A DNA stretch of 64,000 nucleotides, from the NCBI RefSeq assembly GCF_001640805.2, contig NC_066836.1, positions 3,668,071-3,732,070 on the forward strand. The letters run 5' to 3'. The translations under genes were made by a program, and so were the position numbers. The DNA is from Lates calcarifer (taxonomy: Eukaryota; Chordata; Actinopteri; Centropomidae). Under the pieces are notes generated by a model. That model searched no databases. It saw only the letters and a list, made by a program, of their open reading frames with translations, and was not told where the DNA came from. Of the stretch, positions 37,481 to 52,474 are shown one piece after another (the first letter of the stretch is position 1; every line of letters starts with the position of its first letter).

Positions 37481-40400
37481 TGAGGTTGAAATGAGAGAGG
37501 CTGAAATGACTTGGCTGGCTTTGTTAATAGTCTTCAGCACAGTGCTGCATGTAGCTTGGGGTGATGCTTTCATCTGAGACTTTGAAGTGTGAACCAACAA
37601 TGTTGCTCTTGTATCCTCAAGGTCACCCCACTTGTAACCACTAGCCACAAGGGCCCTCATCACAAAACAGACACAAGGTCCACTTGACTCTTTCCATTTT
37701 GTAGGCCTCAGCACTCCGCCATGCTGAACATGCTCAGATGGTCTTTGTGTTGGCCAGCTGGTGGTTAGTGAGGCCCTCTCCAGCTGTTTCTTTTTCACAC
37801 CCTGAAACTGTGTGGTCACCCTCAGCTTTGCGTTACTTTCAAGGGCACGTTGATCCACTAAAAGTCACCAAGTCTTCTAAACGAGTGAACGGTTGTTAAA
37901 TTTATGCCCATGTTCGGTTGGTGGTAGGTCTGAATGATGCTCCTATAGGCATGGGAATAGCAGCCTGTGTGAATGAGGCCATTCATTTATAATCCTCAGG
38001 ATTAGAGCTCCGTCCATCAGCTGCCTCTGTCACTTACTGTACATCGCTCTTTAGAGGCCTTCCCTCTATGTGTTGGCCTGCTTTGATTGGGATCCGTTAA
38101 AGCAGCGCCACTGTCATGGGGGATTGTGAAGTGACAGCACAGATCTAATAAATCCTATTAGTCTTGAGTTCGGTCCAATTTGGACCACTTCCCCTCCTGT
38201 GCCAAATGAAGCAAAGTCTTCCAGTGGCTGTCCTTTAATTGCTTCAATCTTGCTCTCAATGCTTACGTTTTTGTTTTTTTTAAATCCCTGTGTTTTACCA
38301 CATGGCTATTGAACGTCTTGTGGCTTTGTGGCTCTGAGATCGAAGTCTGACCACAGTGCAGACTTCTCGAATCCTACAAAGCACCTTCTTTTCCTGGAAG
38401 GATTGTTCCTCTTTATTACAGCTCTAGGTTTTGGATTTGTAGTTCTCGTCAACAGTCTTATCATTGCTCAGTAGCTCAGATGTAGGATCATGGCAGCGTT
38501 TCTAAAAGAAGTTGACTTGGGCAATTAAAGGTGATGATCACACATTTTATATATAACCCACTACATTGATCAAACTTATTTTGAAGAGAGAACAAAGGCA
38601 TATAGTCAAACTGTTTCCCAAATTGTCTGATAAAAGCATCTGTCACAGTTTACAACAGACTTCCTGTTTCACCAATTTTAGCCAAGGGTCAAAAATAAGA
38701 CCCCAAGTTGTGATAAACCAGAGTATTTCAGTCGTATTCTCCAAGCTTATTTTCTAGCACTTCCTCTGTTTCACCGTGCTGCTTTAGAACAAAGTGAAGC
38801 AATGCAGTTTTGAAGTCAAAAGTCTGCCCACAATGCAGACATTACATCTTCTCAAAGCTCTCTCCTTCCCAAGCTTAAGGCCAAGACAGACAGCTTTTCA
38901 GGAGGCACACCCGACCATGAAAGGCAGGGTGCATCTCAGCGTAAACAGCTTTTCTGGCAGCCCAGTCAGCAAGCCACAGTCCTGTTATTGAGTCCCAGAG
39001 ACGCTCCACTCAACAAAGCCACACAGTGACCTTTCAGCCTCATACAGCAGTGCCAGATATTGAGTGAGCCTGTCCAGAGGATGAAGCTCATCTCAGACTA
39101 AATCTCAGCCCGCTGTTTTTCCCTGTCTCTGGGGTTTTTTGGCACTACACTTGTATTGTAGTGTTGCTCTTTCTTTGATTGATTTACAGTGTTTTATCAG
39201 AGCAGAGGATTGGAGCTCTTTGATCCCTTATTTGAGTTTCTCTTCTCTTCAGTCCCTCGGGCAGGATTCTAGTATATAGACTAGGTCTATAGGTTGCCTT
39301 AATGATGATATACTTTTGATTACAGGGTTGAGCGATCTCAGGAGGGGGGTGTCTTATCTGACAAACACTGACCTTGAATTCAGACTGAATCACTATGCTT
39401 CTTCACACCGTGGACCTACTCAATCCATGGAAAACTACATTTCAAGTTTTCATCTTTTAGATTTTTTCCCTTCCTCTCTCACAGAAATCTGTTCACCCGT
39501 TTCCCCCTATCAGATATGAGCCTTTCTGTTGAAGCTGGCATTTAGGCCATGACCCAGAGCCAGAGGGTCACACATGTTCCACGTATTGGGTCAGCTGTGT
39601 TTCAAAGAGGCCAAGTGGCTGTGTTACATATCATGGAGATTAGCAGGATCACATATGACAGGTTCCTGGTCTTTAATAAGGCTGACTGGGTCTGGCTTTT
39701 CCATTGTGTGTGTCTGGAGTTAATAGCTGCCTAAGTTGGTAGTGCTGCTGTGTTTTAGGTTATAACATTATGAACCCACTATCTGGTTGTTTTGTGATGG
39801 ATGAAATGAATTTAGGCAGTAATTGCAGTAATTGTGTGCTAGATAGAGTCATACTGAAACCTCATAAAGATAAATTGTTATTCTAAGTCTGTTTTAACTG
39901 TGCAGTTACTGTCATAACTGAGCCAATATGGATGGGATTCATTTATTATTTTCAAAGTTTCATTTTTCATTTTTTTATATTGTATTTTATATGTCCGCAT
40001 TTTAATCATATCCCTCAATAAATATAATGCAGAATTTTATGCTGACCTTTAAGTTTTCCCTTGTAAGCAGAAAAGGTTTGCAAAACTGAAATCAATGGAG
40101 CTTCAGGAGTGGAAAGAGTTGCAGCTTTGACCTTTTGAGTTCTAGAGATAAGACAGTCCCCAGGAATTTCCTGGTGAAGTTAGAAAGTTGAAAAGTCAAC
40201 GTTCCCCCGCTGGTCCTTCATTCACCGACCCTGACACTGCCATTCACGCACACAGTTTGAAAGGGAAAGTGTGTTAATTACTTTCCTCTGTAGGAAGCCA
40301 TATAAATTTAACACCAACCTGTCTTTTCATTTACATGTATACCCTATATTTCATCCATATAAGGACTCTAGCAGATATATCTCTTAGTTGCATAATACAT

Positions 40401-41211
40401 ATGCAAATTTAAAAAAATTAAACAAAATAAAATAAAGCTATATAAAAACCAGATGGTTGTCAACAAACATTTGATATATTAAGTGTGGTCAAGACCTTCT
40501 CCTTCTCCAGGTTCTGTTATGTTTGAACAACAGGGTCCAATAGAAGTCGAAAACATTGAAAACACATGTTTTAGAAACCAAATGATAAGAGTCTTGGGTT
40601 GTAAGGTTTGATTAGGAGCTTCCTAATCAAAATGTCTTTGATTGCCACGTACCTCACATGTATCAGGCGTAATCTGTGCAACAGTGCAGCAAAGACAATC
40701 TACAAACCTTCACTGCAATCGTTATCAAGTCATGTCTGTGGCCCAAAAAATAAAACTTTTCATATTTAATGATAACTATTTAATACAGTACAGAGTCAAT
40801 TGTTGTGAGTGACCAGCTACAGCACATTTGTTCAGTGTATCATGAAAAAGTGACAGCATTGTTTGATCTAAGCACCGCAGGGCTGCAACAATAGCAGTGC
40901 AGTAGTGACATGATATGAGGCTGGGAGGAGGTGGATGGGTTGGGTTGTGATACTGCTCACCGTTCACCGCTAGTCTTTGTTCATTGTTATGAATAATACA
41001 TCAGAGGCACATTAGTTTGATTCATATTGCTGTTGGCTCTGCTGTAAGCCCGCTCTTGGCTCTGCCCTCACTTATCACGTATTACGTTTTATCTAGGTTG
41101 AACGTATCTGGGTTGCTTTTCCAGTGTCAACAGTGCATTTGATCAATTCATGGACAAAGCACATTGGTCTTTAAAGAACTTTATCCTGCAGGCCATTTCC
41201 GCCTGCGCTGA

Positions 41212-41427
<216 letters not shown>

Positions 41428-42325
41428 TGAAATGACCAGCGCCTATTACTCAAATCCACTACCGCCCGGAGAGGATGGCTTAGACTGTACGACTGTTAAT
41501 GTCAAGAGACGACCTCTGCCAGACCAAGACTCTGGACATCTTCAGACTTAACTTCAAGTACTAGCCTGAGGAGAACCTGTGGCTAACTGGAGTATGGTGC
41601 TAACCGTCACTAACCCGACTACTACCAGTCACAAACAGAACTGATGATAATACCACCTCTCCTAGCTAGTAATGCTACCGCTAACACACCTCACACTCAA
41701 ATGTTCATCCATCTGCATGCAGGAGCCTCCACACCTCCTGGAACAACCATCACTAACCCCACCCACCTGTCACAACCTACTGTACTCCTCCATCGTCCCT
41801 TTTTTTTGTCTGTCAGTCATCCACATGGACCCACCCACCACCTCATGGACTTGGGTTTGTCTTCACTTTGTCTCTGTGTACGAGGGGAGGGGAGGGTCTC
41901 GTTTTTAAATCCTTTGTTTTAACTGTGCCTTTTTTTACAGTTTAAAGGTAGGGTTATATGCATTTTAACTGACGTGTATTTTATTCAGAGCTTCACCGGC
42001 TAAGATCAGGGTTAATTAGAGCATTCTGAAGCAACGTGGGGTAAGAATAAGCGAACAAAATCTGAATGCCTTCAAAGTTTTTTGAGGTGATGAAATCCCT
42101 TGTCATATTTTTAGTATTTATTTTAGTCCTCCCAGCTTCCTTGCACTGCACCTCAAGTGTACTTGGTTTTACATTTTTTGAGTAACAAATTATGTAGCAA
42201 ATTTTAAATCTTGAATATAAGATTTTACTGCGTTTTTCTAATTGGTAGCATCTCTGTATAATGTGTATTATATTATTGTTTCACACACTAAAGGAGTCAT
42301 TTTCACCACATCCTTTTGTCTGCCT

Positions 42326-42452
42326 TGAGACAACACACATTCCTGTTGATTTCACACATATTCTATCACAACATATTGTAATACAAACACATTATGACAC
42401 AATACATATTATTATGCTATGGTGATAAGCAGCACAAATGTGTGTTGTCTCA
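42326..42452. repeat. Inverted repeat, 16-bp perfect arms, MITE-like
   Basis: The left arm TGAGACAACACACATT (42326-42341) is the exact reverse complement of AATGTGTGTTGTCTCA (42437-42452). Extending outward, a further TGTCT/AGACA pairing is kept after a few mismatches, for about 25 bp per arm. The 95-base centre is AT-rich. This could be a small non-autonomous DNA transposon relic or a hairpin-forming sequence. Confidence 0.6.
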
Positions 42453-43639
42453 AACTAGACACACAGGTGTGATGTAAATTGCACCCTGTATATCAAGTAA
42501 TATGAATCATCCTTGTTGGTTGTTTCCCTTTACAAGGTCCTTTTACACACACAGTTGTGTTTTTGTATATTTCTGTATGAACTCTTTTTACTGCGGGTGT
42601 CTACACAACAATTTCCCACTGTAGCTTTGGTGCCCAGTCTTTGGTGTGCAATGGGAGAATTAGTTCCTATGATTTATAATTGAAATGAAATGATAAAGTG
42701 AGAGCTCACGAACCAAATCCTCTGTGCTCTGGCCTTTCTTTTATAGCTGAGAAACCCAATAAAAATGTATAGTTTGGTTTTGAATTCGGCAGTGTTAACC
42801 GGGGTGGTGCGTTTAATGGGCTCGACAGACTGGCGCACATTCCAGGCAGCATTGTACAGCAAAAGCAGGACAGTGTGGGAAAGAAGAGCTCAGGTCACCT
42901 CTCCCTTTGTCTCCAAACAACCAAGCGTGCTCTTGGTTAAAGAGCTCGACAATACTGCAGCATTATGTTTGTTTACATCAACTGTAGCGTGCTTGCTGTT
43001 GTTGCCAGGTTTATTTTCCCATGAAAGCTCAGTATCTGCACTCTAAAAATTAAAGATTCCTCTAGCTTTACCAGATAAAGTGGTCTGTAAAAGACGCCCT
43101 CAAATATTTCCTGCACCCTGTGTTAGAGTCACGGTCCTGAAATATTAAAGATGAAATAATCAGAAATGTTACAGAAAAAAAACCTTTTCATAACTATGTT
43201 TTCAGTTGGTTCCACAATGGTTTAAGTCTGAAGAACCCTCTCATGGTCTAGTTAACTCCCTTTTACTTTGTCAGAGTGCAGCTCACACTTGGGCTTGCCA
43301 TAGTAATTGCATGTTATTAGTCCTATGCCCTGGCCATACTGGTGGGCCATATGAAAAACAGGAGAATGTGTCTTTGAAATTCAATTACCTCCCCCATGCA
43401 TATATTACATTTTGTTGCTTCATCTGAGTGATGCGCTGCAAACCTCAAGGAGCCAGTGTCCTTCTTCTTAATTCACCTACAGCTGCCCCACTTCCAGTCT
43501 ATGCCAGGACAGCGCTACATGTGAAATACTGCTTACATTCCTATTTCATTGTTTAGATGGCAGGAACATGCGTGCGTGGTACAAGCAGATTTCAAATAGA
43601 CACTAATGTGTCCATCCTAATCAGGTTTGCGGAGAAAAA

Positions 43640-43735
43640 TAAAACCCAGAGTGAAGACGCTTGACGGACATTTTTCGATATTTTCAGACATTTTCTAGAT
43701 TAAACGATTCATCACATAATCTGAAAAACAGAGGA
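43640..43735 (+). repeat. Decayed teleost interspersed repeat (shared family), copy 6
   Basis: Words near 43668-43720 (GGACATTTTTCGATATTTTC, then CAGACATTTTCTAGATTAAACG) match the end blocks of the family, as in the copy at about 16186-16215. The fragment is short. Confidence 0.45.
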
Positions 43736-44189
43736 ATTTATAAACATTAAAAATAATATTGAGTTTCAGTCCTTACTCATACAATGGGAACTGAATGCAG
43801 AACCTTGTTACTGTCATGCCGTACCGATCAAACAGGTATCTCTGCACAGCCATATGGAAGCACTCGCCATGTTGCCTTGAGCCAGGCTTGAGCAGCCAAA
43901 CTCAGGCTCACCTCTTCATATCACACCTCCAGTGACACACAGTAGAATCTGTCACGCGTTGAATCCATCCTACAGTTTTTGCCCCACCTGTGATTCATCC
44001 GCCCAATTATCCATTTTCAGCTCAGACTGTTTTCTCAGCCGTCCCTATTTAGCCACATGCCTTAAGTCAATATATCGCTTCTTTCCAATGTGAGCCCTCT
44101 TCTTGTTCTTTTTTTTTTACCATAGTTTGGGGAGCAGGGGAGGATTGTGGGTAGCACGGTCTAATTCCATCAGGATGACTGATGCCCGC

Positions 44190-44830
44190 TCTCCCAGCAG
44201 CACCGCGCCAGGCTTTATTGCACTCATTTATACCACTATGGGAATAGAGGAGTTCATTCAATTGATGTTGGGGGTTTAGAAAGGGCATAATATTGCCTCT
44301 TGTATTTTACTGCAACATTTTAATACTGCTATTATCTGAATTCCTTTAGGGTATTTTCCCCTCCCCTCTACGATCACTGTGTTCAGGCAGAGGAGCCAGC
44401 ATTCCCAGGAATATTCAACACTCCTAAACCACTAAAGGGATTTTTTTTTTTCTCAAGTGAAAAATATTGGGACTGTAATTCACCCATGGGCAATTTTCAA
44501 TTCAGATATGGAGTGAGGGGCGCGTGGGCGCTGCCTCCCTCTCAGTTTTCTGCCAGTGTGTCCTCGTTGTCAGCTGAGCAGCCAGGCATGCCAATCAATC
44601 CCAGAGATGATTGCCTCAGATTCATTTGGTTTAAAGGGGAGTGTCTCTTTAGCACTCTTAATCGTTTTATGGCCTTCCCACCAACTGATGTCCGCAGAGC
44701 TCCCACCAGGCTCTCAGTACGTTGCACAGCCATAAAAGTAATTAGATTGGCTTTGTGTTACGACTGATCCGCACACAATTATTGCACCCACACCGCTAAT
44801 GAACATCGGAGGAGCAGAAGGAGTTGTGGT
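44190..44830. promoter_or_regulatory. Candidate conserved non-coding island
   Basis: Complex sequence spans about 44190-44300 and 44370-44830, with homeodomain cores (TAATTAGATTGG near 44739, CTAATGAAC near 44796) and scattered CpG. It contains chance open frames on both strands (for example 44486-44767) without recognisable protein character. The call is by appearance only. Confidence 0.35.
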
Positions 44831-44884
44831 ACAAGTGTGGGCTGGACCTTGAGGTGGTGCTCTGCTGCTGAGACAGATATTAGT

Positions 44885-45045
44885 GTATAGTGTGTGTGTG
44901 TGTGTACTGCTGCACGTCTATCTTTGTGGGGACCAGTTTGAAACCTTGACAGTGAGGACAGCTTGTCAAATCTGTCTGGGTTAGATTTATCTAGGTAAGG
45001 GTAAGGGCTGGGGGGTTGAGATTAGGGTTAAGGAGGTGTCACTCA
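44885..45045 (+). repeat. Fish interspersed repeat with GTGGGGACC and GGGTTA words
   Basis: A TG tract is followed by CTTTGTGGGGACCAGTTTG (near 44922), then GGTAAGGGTAAGGGCTGGGG and GATTAGGGTTAAGG (near 44994-45034). This order of words is recurrent in teleost genomes, where a GGTTAGGG-like tail follows a 'GTGGGGACC' head. The TTAGGG-like words are therefore probably repeat-derived rather than an interstitial telomere. Confidence 0.5.
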
Positions 45046-47304
45046 ATTTCAAACAAGGTGTTTGTCGAATGTCGAATTAGGAATTAGCATCCAATGATTT
45101 TCCAAATCATCAATCTGCCCGTCTCTCCCAGTTTACCCAACAAATGGCCAAGTGTGTGTGCAGAGACGATAAAGCAGGCATGAATTGAACTTCTGTCTGA
45201 GGCTCACAACTACTTTCACGTGAATGCCTTTGAGGAGAAAATGTCCGAAAATGTGTGTCATTATCCCCTTTTGAACTATAAATTGCGTGAGACAAGGGTG
45301 ACCGAGGATTTGGAGGTGAAAACAGTTTTTTGCCTGAAGACATAGTTGGATGAACTAGTTTGTCTCAATCTTAATAAACCCCTAAAGCAGCTCGGGATCG
45401 CATTACATTAACTGGGGTTCTCACAAGTACAAATGTGTGTGTGTGTGTGTGTGATTTGATTTTATGGAATTGTGTGAATGCAGCGATAAAATAATTCCCA
45501 GTTTGTCTCAGTATTTTCTGTCATTAAAAACTCTCCAGAAACGCAGATATTACAAATGTATACAACACACACAGTGTGTGTACTGTCTGTGCACATGGAC
45601 ACACACCTGCTGTAGCCTGCTAACCTGTACAGGAGGTGTTTATCGGAGGGTGTTTGGGGAGGACCGTCACAGTGTCACCAGGCCGAGTCGTTGTCTCCTT
45701 CATTAACACCCACTAACATCCATCATGTCTCATCACTGTAACCCTGCTCTGAGTCTCCAGCATGGCCCCTCCCTCACTTCCCCTCCTTCTGTCTGTGTGT
45801 GACTCACCTTCATTTTGACCTGAGAAGAGACGAGCTCAGGGTGTGTCTGCCCGACTAACTGCTGGTAAGTGTCTGTGGTTTGGTCTGGGGAGGGGTGGAG
45901 GGAAGGGAGCTGTGGGGGATTTTGTGAGGTATCCTGTGTCCGGGAAAGCTGCCAGTTTTATTGGGCTACTGTGCTAAAACCCTGACTCCAGTTGTGGTGA
46001 TTTTCATGCTTTAAATTTGAACTGAGGAATCATGTGTTCATTTGTTTGTTTGTAGTTGTGACATTTCTTCGTAATCCGTTTGGAAAGATTATATTTTGGC
46101 CATTTTTGCTGTGTATTTTCAAATCTGTGACCTTCAACTAGTGAACATTCAAGTGCCAAGTCACCTGCTCCAGAAATGTTCATTTGTTCAAGCAGTGATA
46201 AGGCTTTTTATTCAAAATTAATATTAACATATTTCTAATTAGAATATTTTAGCTTGATTAAACATCAGGCACATTTGAATGTATTGCTACTTTTTAAATC
46301 GTTTTTCCTCTGTAACGAAGAGTTAGGAAAACATATCTGTATGCTGTAGATTCTTCAATTTAAGCAAAAATACAAGATGAAAATGACCATAACTGGCAGC
46401 TGTAAATGAGAAAATGGTTTTGATTTACAATTTAATCATTATTTTAAATTTCTATGTGTTTTACCAATGATACTTGGGGTTTGTTTAATCGAATTTTGCT
46501 TTCAAAGTTTGATTTTTTGATTTAATTACAGATTATTAATGTTATTACACAGTGCAGCATATAGTGTAATGTATATTGAATGGACCAGTTACATAAAATA
46601 GAGTGACTGATTCAAGTAAAAACCATTTATTTCACATGTAGGAGCATTAGCACCTCTAAAACCTCCCACTCATACATCTATCCTGTAGTAGCACCACAGG
46701 CAGTTCAGCATCATGAATGTTTAACTGAACACAGGAAAGTCATCATTATGTATTTAACTGTGTGAGTGTAAAACTCCCTGCAGTCCCACAGCTGTATCAG
46801 CTCTATAAGAGAACAAGCAGCTCTCTGATCAGCATAAAATAACTGTCACCAGAACACTTCTTGTACTTTTGTTCCTCTTGGAGCCAAGATAAGGCAGCAC
46901 TGCAGTTTTAAAGGGTCGGTTCACCCATATGTTAAAAAAACAGTAGTGATATCTAACCAGGCAGATAGTTAGGAGATGTGTGTATCCTTCTGGCCCTTTA
47001 AGAATGAATTTAGATGGCACACTGTACCAGTATTAATATCATAGGGTGGTCCAAATAACTATGATCCACTTACATGTGATATGTGCTGTATTCCATCCTA
47101 ACATCCTGCACTGAGATCAGTTTAATAATACTGAGTCCTGTAAATACTCGACATCATATCTGTCCACCTAGTGCACATTTCCACTGATTTTATTGGACAG
47201 CATCTCCCTCTTGTGTGGATTTTGTCACATCATAGAAAGCAGATGAATATAGAAATGAATGGGTAGAATCATTCCCTTATTGATTATGTCCATGCTGGTT
47301 ATGA

Positions 47305-47499
<195 letters not shown>

Positions 47500-47743
47500 T
47501 AAGAGGAACGGACAGAGGCAGAGTGTGTGTGTGTTTGTGTGTGTGTGTGTCAGGCTTGATATGATGTTGTGTTTGACATATGTTTCTGTCTGTCTAACAA
47601 TCAATATTTGCTAAGAGATTTTGTGTGTGTCTGTCTGGAGCACTGTGTGTCTCGTGTACCTGTCTGTCTGTCTAATATGAACGTATCCAGGAGCCTGTTA
47701 CTCTGTTTGAGATCTGTAAGTTGATTTAATGTGCAAGCAGAGA

Positions 47744-47745
<2 letters not shown>

Positions 47746-47778
<33 letters not shown>
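47746..47778. repeat. (TG)n microsatellite
   Basis: About 16 uninterrupted TG units are visible, opposite in polarity to the CA tract 140 bases downstream. Confidence 0.9.
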
Positions 47779-47781
<3 letters not shown>

Positions 47782-47916
47782 TACACTAGTGCACTCTTCT
47801 CTGATTATGTCAGATTCATTGTAATAGCCTTGTGACAGTAATGACAGAAGATTATATGTATATATGACATCTAAGTAAGAAAAAGGGGCATAGCTGGTCA
47901 GTCTCAGACCACAAAC

Positions 47917-47917
<1 letters not shown>

Positions 47918-47973
<56 letters not shown>
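47918..47973. repeat. (AC)n microsatellite
   Basis: About 27 uninterrupted AC units, the longest simple repeat in the window, are followed by a short ATATAT run. Confidence 0.92.
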
Positions 47974-47979
<6 letters not shown>

Positions 47980-49199
47980 CACACTCGGCCTCAGAATGGA
48001 CAGATCATGTTACCCTCTCACACAGATCTGACATGATCGCTTTCCTCTCCCTTAATGTAATTCCCTTTGATCTGCATGACATGACTGCCTGTTGTTCCAG
48101 GAAGTGCTGGGGTGTGTGTGTGCGCATGGTTCGGGGTAGTGGGTATAGGAAGTGATTTATTGGAAATTTATTTATAAGAATTCCTTATGATGCGAAAAGG
48201 TTTTAGGAAAATTTTCTTGTGTTTTAAATAGAAATCTCATTTCTTTATTTAGTTAAGATTTTTTTAAAAAAGCTGCTTTTCACACAATTCCCACTTGTAT
48301 TGCAGTGATGTAAAAATCAGTCAGGAGAGAGACAGGAAGATGAACAGGTCCGGTTAAAGGACGTGAACAGAGATTTTATTTTTCATCACAGTGAGTATCA
48401 GGTTAACAGAAAAAATAGTCAAAGTTACATTATCACTGTGAGGTAACACGGAGTGGCCTCTGATCTACAACAAAACTTTATCATCATGCAACAATATCAA
48501 TAACAAATAGTGATGGTAATTAATAATAATAATGGTGTTGGCCCTGATGGATTATAAGATTCAAGAGTCTACTAATAAACTTCAGCACTTTACGAAGTTT
48601 GATGTAAACCAGTGGCTGTGGGGAATAGTGTAAAAATACTTTCATATATCTAAAACTGTAAAGTCTGCATTCACAGATTGTCTGTAAAAATGTATAGATG
48701 AGCTAACACTTAAAAACACACACTAGCATGGACTTTTTAAAGAAGATTTTTTTAAATTCTTGAATCAGTTCAGGAATGAACTGTCAGAGATGTTATTCAG
48801 AGTTATTAATGTTTCCTTAAGCAGTCTGTAATTACTCCTTCAGACCCTCTACAAGGCCAGACCTATCCCAGTGTACATCATTGACTAGCACTTACCATAC
48901 ATATACAACATTAAATACATTATCTTGTATTGCCTTACCGTCGTACTCTAATCCACTGTTATCGACATAAATCCTTTCCTTGATAAATATTGCAGGCAAC
49001 TTTGCTGAAAGATTAATGAACTACCGTCTCACTCCAGCGGTCAGAGGCAACATCCTGTGGCCACGTCCCTTCACTTTCCCTCTAATTCCATTAAGAAACT
49101 GTTCTGTTTGGATAAACCCGGCTGTAGTATCTTAAGAACACTAACTATTGTTTGACTTAGAGCATACCATCATATGAAGTCAGAGGCTGAGACAGAGTA

Positions 49200-49530
49200 A
49201 ATGTTGCGTTTAGGAGATCACAGTCTTGATGGGATTCACATGGGCCCGTGTTGTTTGTGGAGGGTGAAATTCTTCGTGAGAGCGTGACTCTGGATTGTGA
49301 ACGGAGACGTGATTAATGGCGATAGCATTCCTTAAAACACAGCTTTCATTTGAGATAAAGGTCAGTTTCCTTCTGGGTGAGACCCTTCCCCTAACCAAGG
49401 AGCTGTGAGTGAAAATAAACCGCTGCCATTTGAAACAATGACGGTGGATGAAGGGTCGTCATATTCATCACCGACCAGCACCATTGATCTCCAAGCCAAA
49501 GTAATGTCATTATGAGGGACCAAAGGCTGG
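49200..49530. promoter_or_regulatory. Candidate conserved non-coding island in last intron
   Basis: Complex, non-repetitive sequence contains GTGATTAATGGCG (49310), CATTTGAAACAATG (49427) and AAAGTAATGTCATTATGAGG (49498) words. It has no exon signals. The reverse-strand open frames across it have no domain. The call is by appearance. Confidence 0.35.
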
Positions 49531-51317
49531 CTGCAACAGCTGCAGTGGCATTTGTTCTCACTGGTGTGTTTCTGCATGCATGCATGTGTGTCACAACCAC
49601 ATGTCTATCTGCTCTGCACTACAACCTCTCACAAAGTCTCCTCTTTTTCTCTCTCTCAGTCTTTCTCTGTCACCTTTCCCCCCTTCATTTTTTTATCATC
49701 TCTCATGCTTCACCGTGTGCATGTACAGAATACAGATCAGTATACATCTTTCTGTATTTACCACACATGTACATGCTCCCCCTTGGCACAGCATCAGACA
49801 GAGAGAGCGATCTGGTTTGCATTTCTCAGCAGGGAGGCAGACCAGCTTTGGCCTCTTTGTCAACATATGAAATGAAATCAGATGCCGGGGACGCCCGTCT
49901 CTGAAAATTGGAATCACTCAACCGTGTGCGAGAATAAACCTGGGCTATATTCTCCTATCTCACCGATCGAGAAGCGTATCCATTCCCAATAGTGTTCAAT
50001 CTCTGTTGAATAAAAACAAAGGTCTTTTCTATTCTCATTAAGGATTTTTTTTTCTCTCCTTCCCACTCAAATCCAAACACAGGAATAATACGATTTCTTC
50101 ACAGCTGGCTGATAAACCTGCTAATTATGCATGGCTCAGAGTCAAAAGCCCATTGATGTTTTTGTGTGTCTTCTTCTTCTCTGTGTCTGCTCTCGTTTTG
50201 CCTTGCCCTGGAGATAAACGGGTGGAGCTGTAGAGCTCAGGACACTCATGCATATCGTATGGGCTCTCACACACTCTCACACACACATACACACAGAGGC
50301 AGGGCTGCCACAAAGAGGCTAGCCAAGCAGAAATGAGAGGTGATGTCACACATCTGGATTTTTCTCTTTTTTTCGCCCCGTCTTTCTGGTAAAGGGCAGG
50401 GCAGACCCCCAGAAGCATGACAACCAACTGTGCCTTTAAGACAATTGTGTCAGGTGTCAAATATCAGCCTGGGTAAATCCAGTGAGGACAAGATGGTCGC
50501 CTCATTTTTCCAACTGCGAAAGGTCTGCTATTACTTTCTGTCAGATCCAGTGGTTGTTTCTGCCTGTCTGAAATGGGCTTAATGGGCTGGAAGGGGACTT
50601 TGACATGGTTAGGTATCCCTGTATGTTGTTACCGTTGGCTGGTACTTGGCCAGAGGCAGTTTGTGAGGCTGTAATGGTGCCTCATTCTCACTGGATGTGA
50701 TGTCTCGGCTACCATGAGACTGACAGTATAATATTTTTTTAGTCCATTTTCCAAGAGATAGTGATTTTTCAGCAAATTTTTTGTTGCTGGTGACCACAGC
50801 AGGTCATAGTGTGTGGCTAAGAGGATTCAATCTGTGTGTCATAGAGAAATGAAGAATCTGAGAAAGAGAATGAGAAAACGTGTGTTGGCACATGCAGTAA
50901 ATCTGATTATTTCAGCCTGTAGTATCAGAAATCTAATCTTTTCAGTGTCAGAAATTGGTCACATGTCCATTAATGTCTGTGCCTTTGATTTAAAAAATCA
51001 TATAAAAAGCTTCATGATCATAACATTTTGACTTGTTCTTCAGGATCAATCATATTCCAGTTGATTTACTTATTTAGTTATTGACCATGTATGAGCACTG
51101 AGCATGACCCATTAACAGAATGCCAAAGACTGGTCTGATGTATTCTGAAAATAACTACTGTAATATGAAATATGGCATGACTAAGTAAAACTGATCGTGA
51201 CTATGCCTTAAGTCTGTAAATAAACAAACCAAAAACAGAGCAAAAGCAGCCCCGGGTTTAAACGCTGAAAAAAATCACTGATGTGCCATTTCTGATTATG
51301 TCAAATGAAGCGTATGA

Positions 51318-51773
<456 letters not shown>

Positions 51774-52474
51774 GGAGTGTTGTCAGACTGGTGGAGCTGA
51801 ACAGAGAACTTTTGGCTCAGGAGCTAAGGGGGATTACCTTGAAGAAGCAGCAAAAGTGGACGCTACAAATGACGAAGGAGAACCTAGAGGTCTTATAGCT
51901 TAGCGATCATCTTAGAGGTAAACAGCTGTGAAGTGTACTCAGTATGTGGGCGTTTGTCTTCAATCCCTCACTGTGTTGATGACCTATACCAGTAGTCACT
52001 CAGTCCCTCACCTTACTACAGACATGAGACGCTCAGTGCCTTCTCTGCATTCATGAGCACGATGCTTGTTCACAGTCGTCCAGGACTCTGATTCATCGAG
52101 ATCTGGCGCGTCATGTACTGACAATCAAATGGGCAGACAGGCGAGTGAGTGGGCGTCGTTTTGAGCCCATGGGGAGGCGTACGTTCCTGTGTGGGTTTCT
52201 GTGTGGGCATGTGACGAGGTACACAGTGTTTCGTGGCTTCAGTGTGTGTCCTGTGGATGACTCTGCCCACTGGTCACAAATCACCCTCTCTTCACTTCAC
52301 TGACGTTAACGTTCGGCTCGTACCAACGCTGCTGGTTTTTCTCTGCGTTCTGTTTTCTCTGCTTCCAGTGTTTTCTCCACGGCGATCGGGGCTCTTTCAC
52401 ATGAGTACTCCTGGGGGAGCAGAGAAAACAAGGCAAAGTGTATGAAAGAAGCAGGGCACAGTGTGCGTGTTATT

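Noticed and set aside
37472..37858. 128-codon open frame on the reverse strand
   Set aside because: No recognised domain or transposase/reverse-transcriptase motif. It could be a repeat remnant, but there is no positive evidence.
44990..45036. TTAGGG-like words suggesting an interstitial telomere
   Set aside because: Only two or three imperfect units are present, in the usual context of a fish repeat with a GTGGGGACC head.
45730..45875. Possible extra pard3 exon with donor CTG|GTAAGTG
   Set aside because: The donor is good, but there is no acceptor giving an open, phase-compatible frame, and the peptide does not resemble PAR-3.
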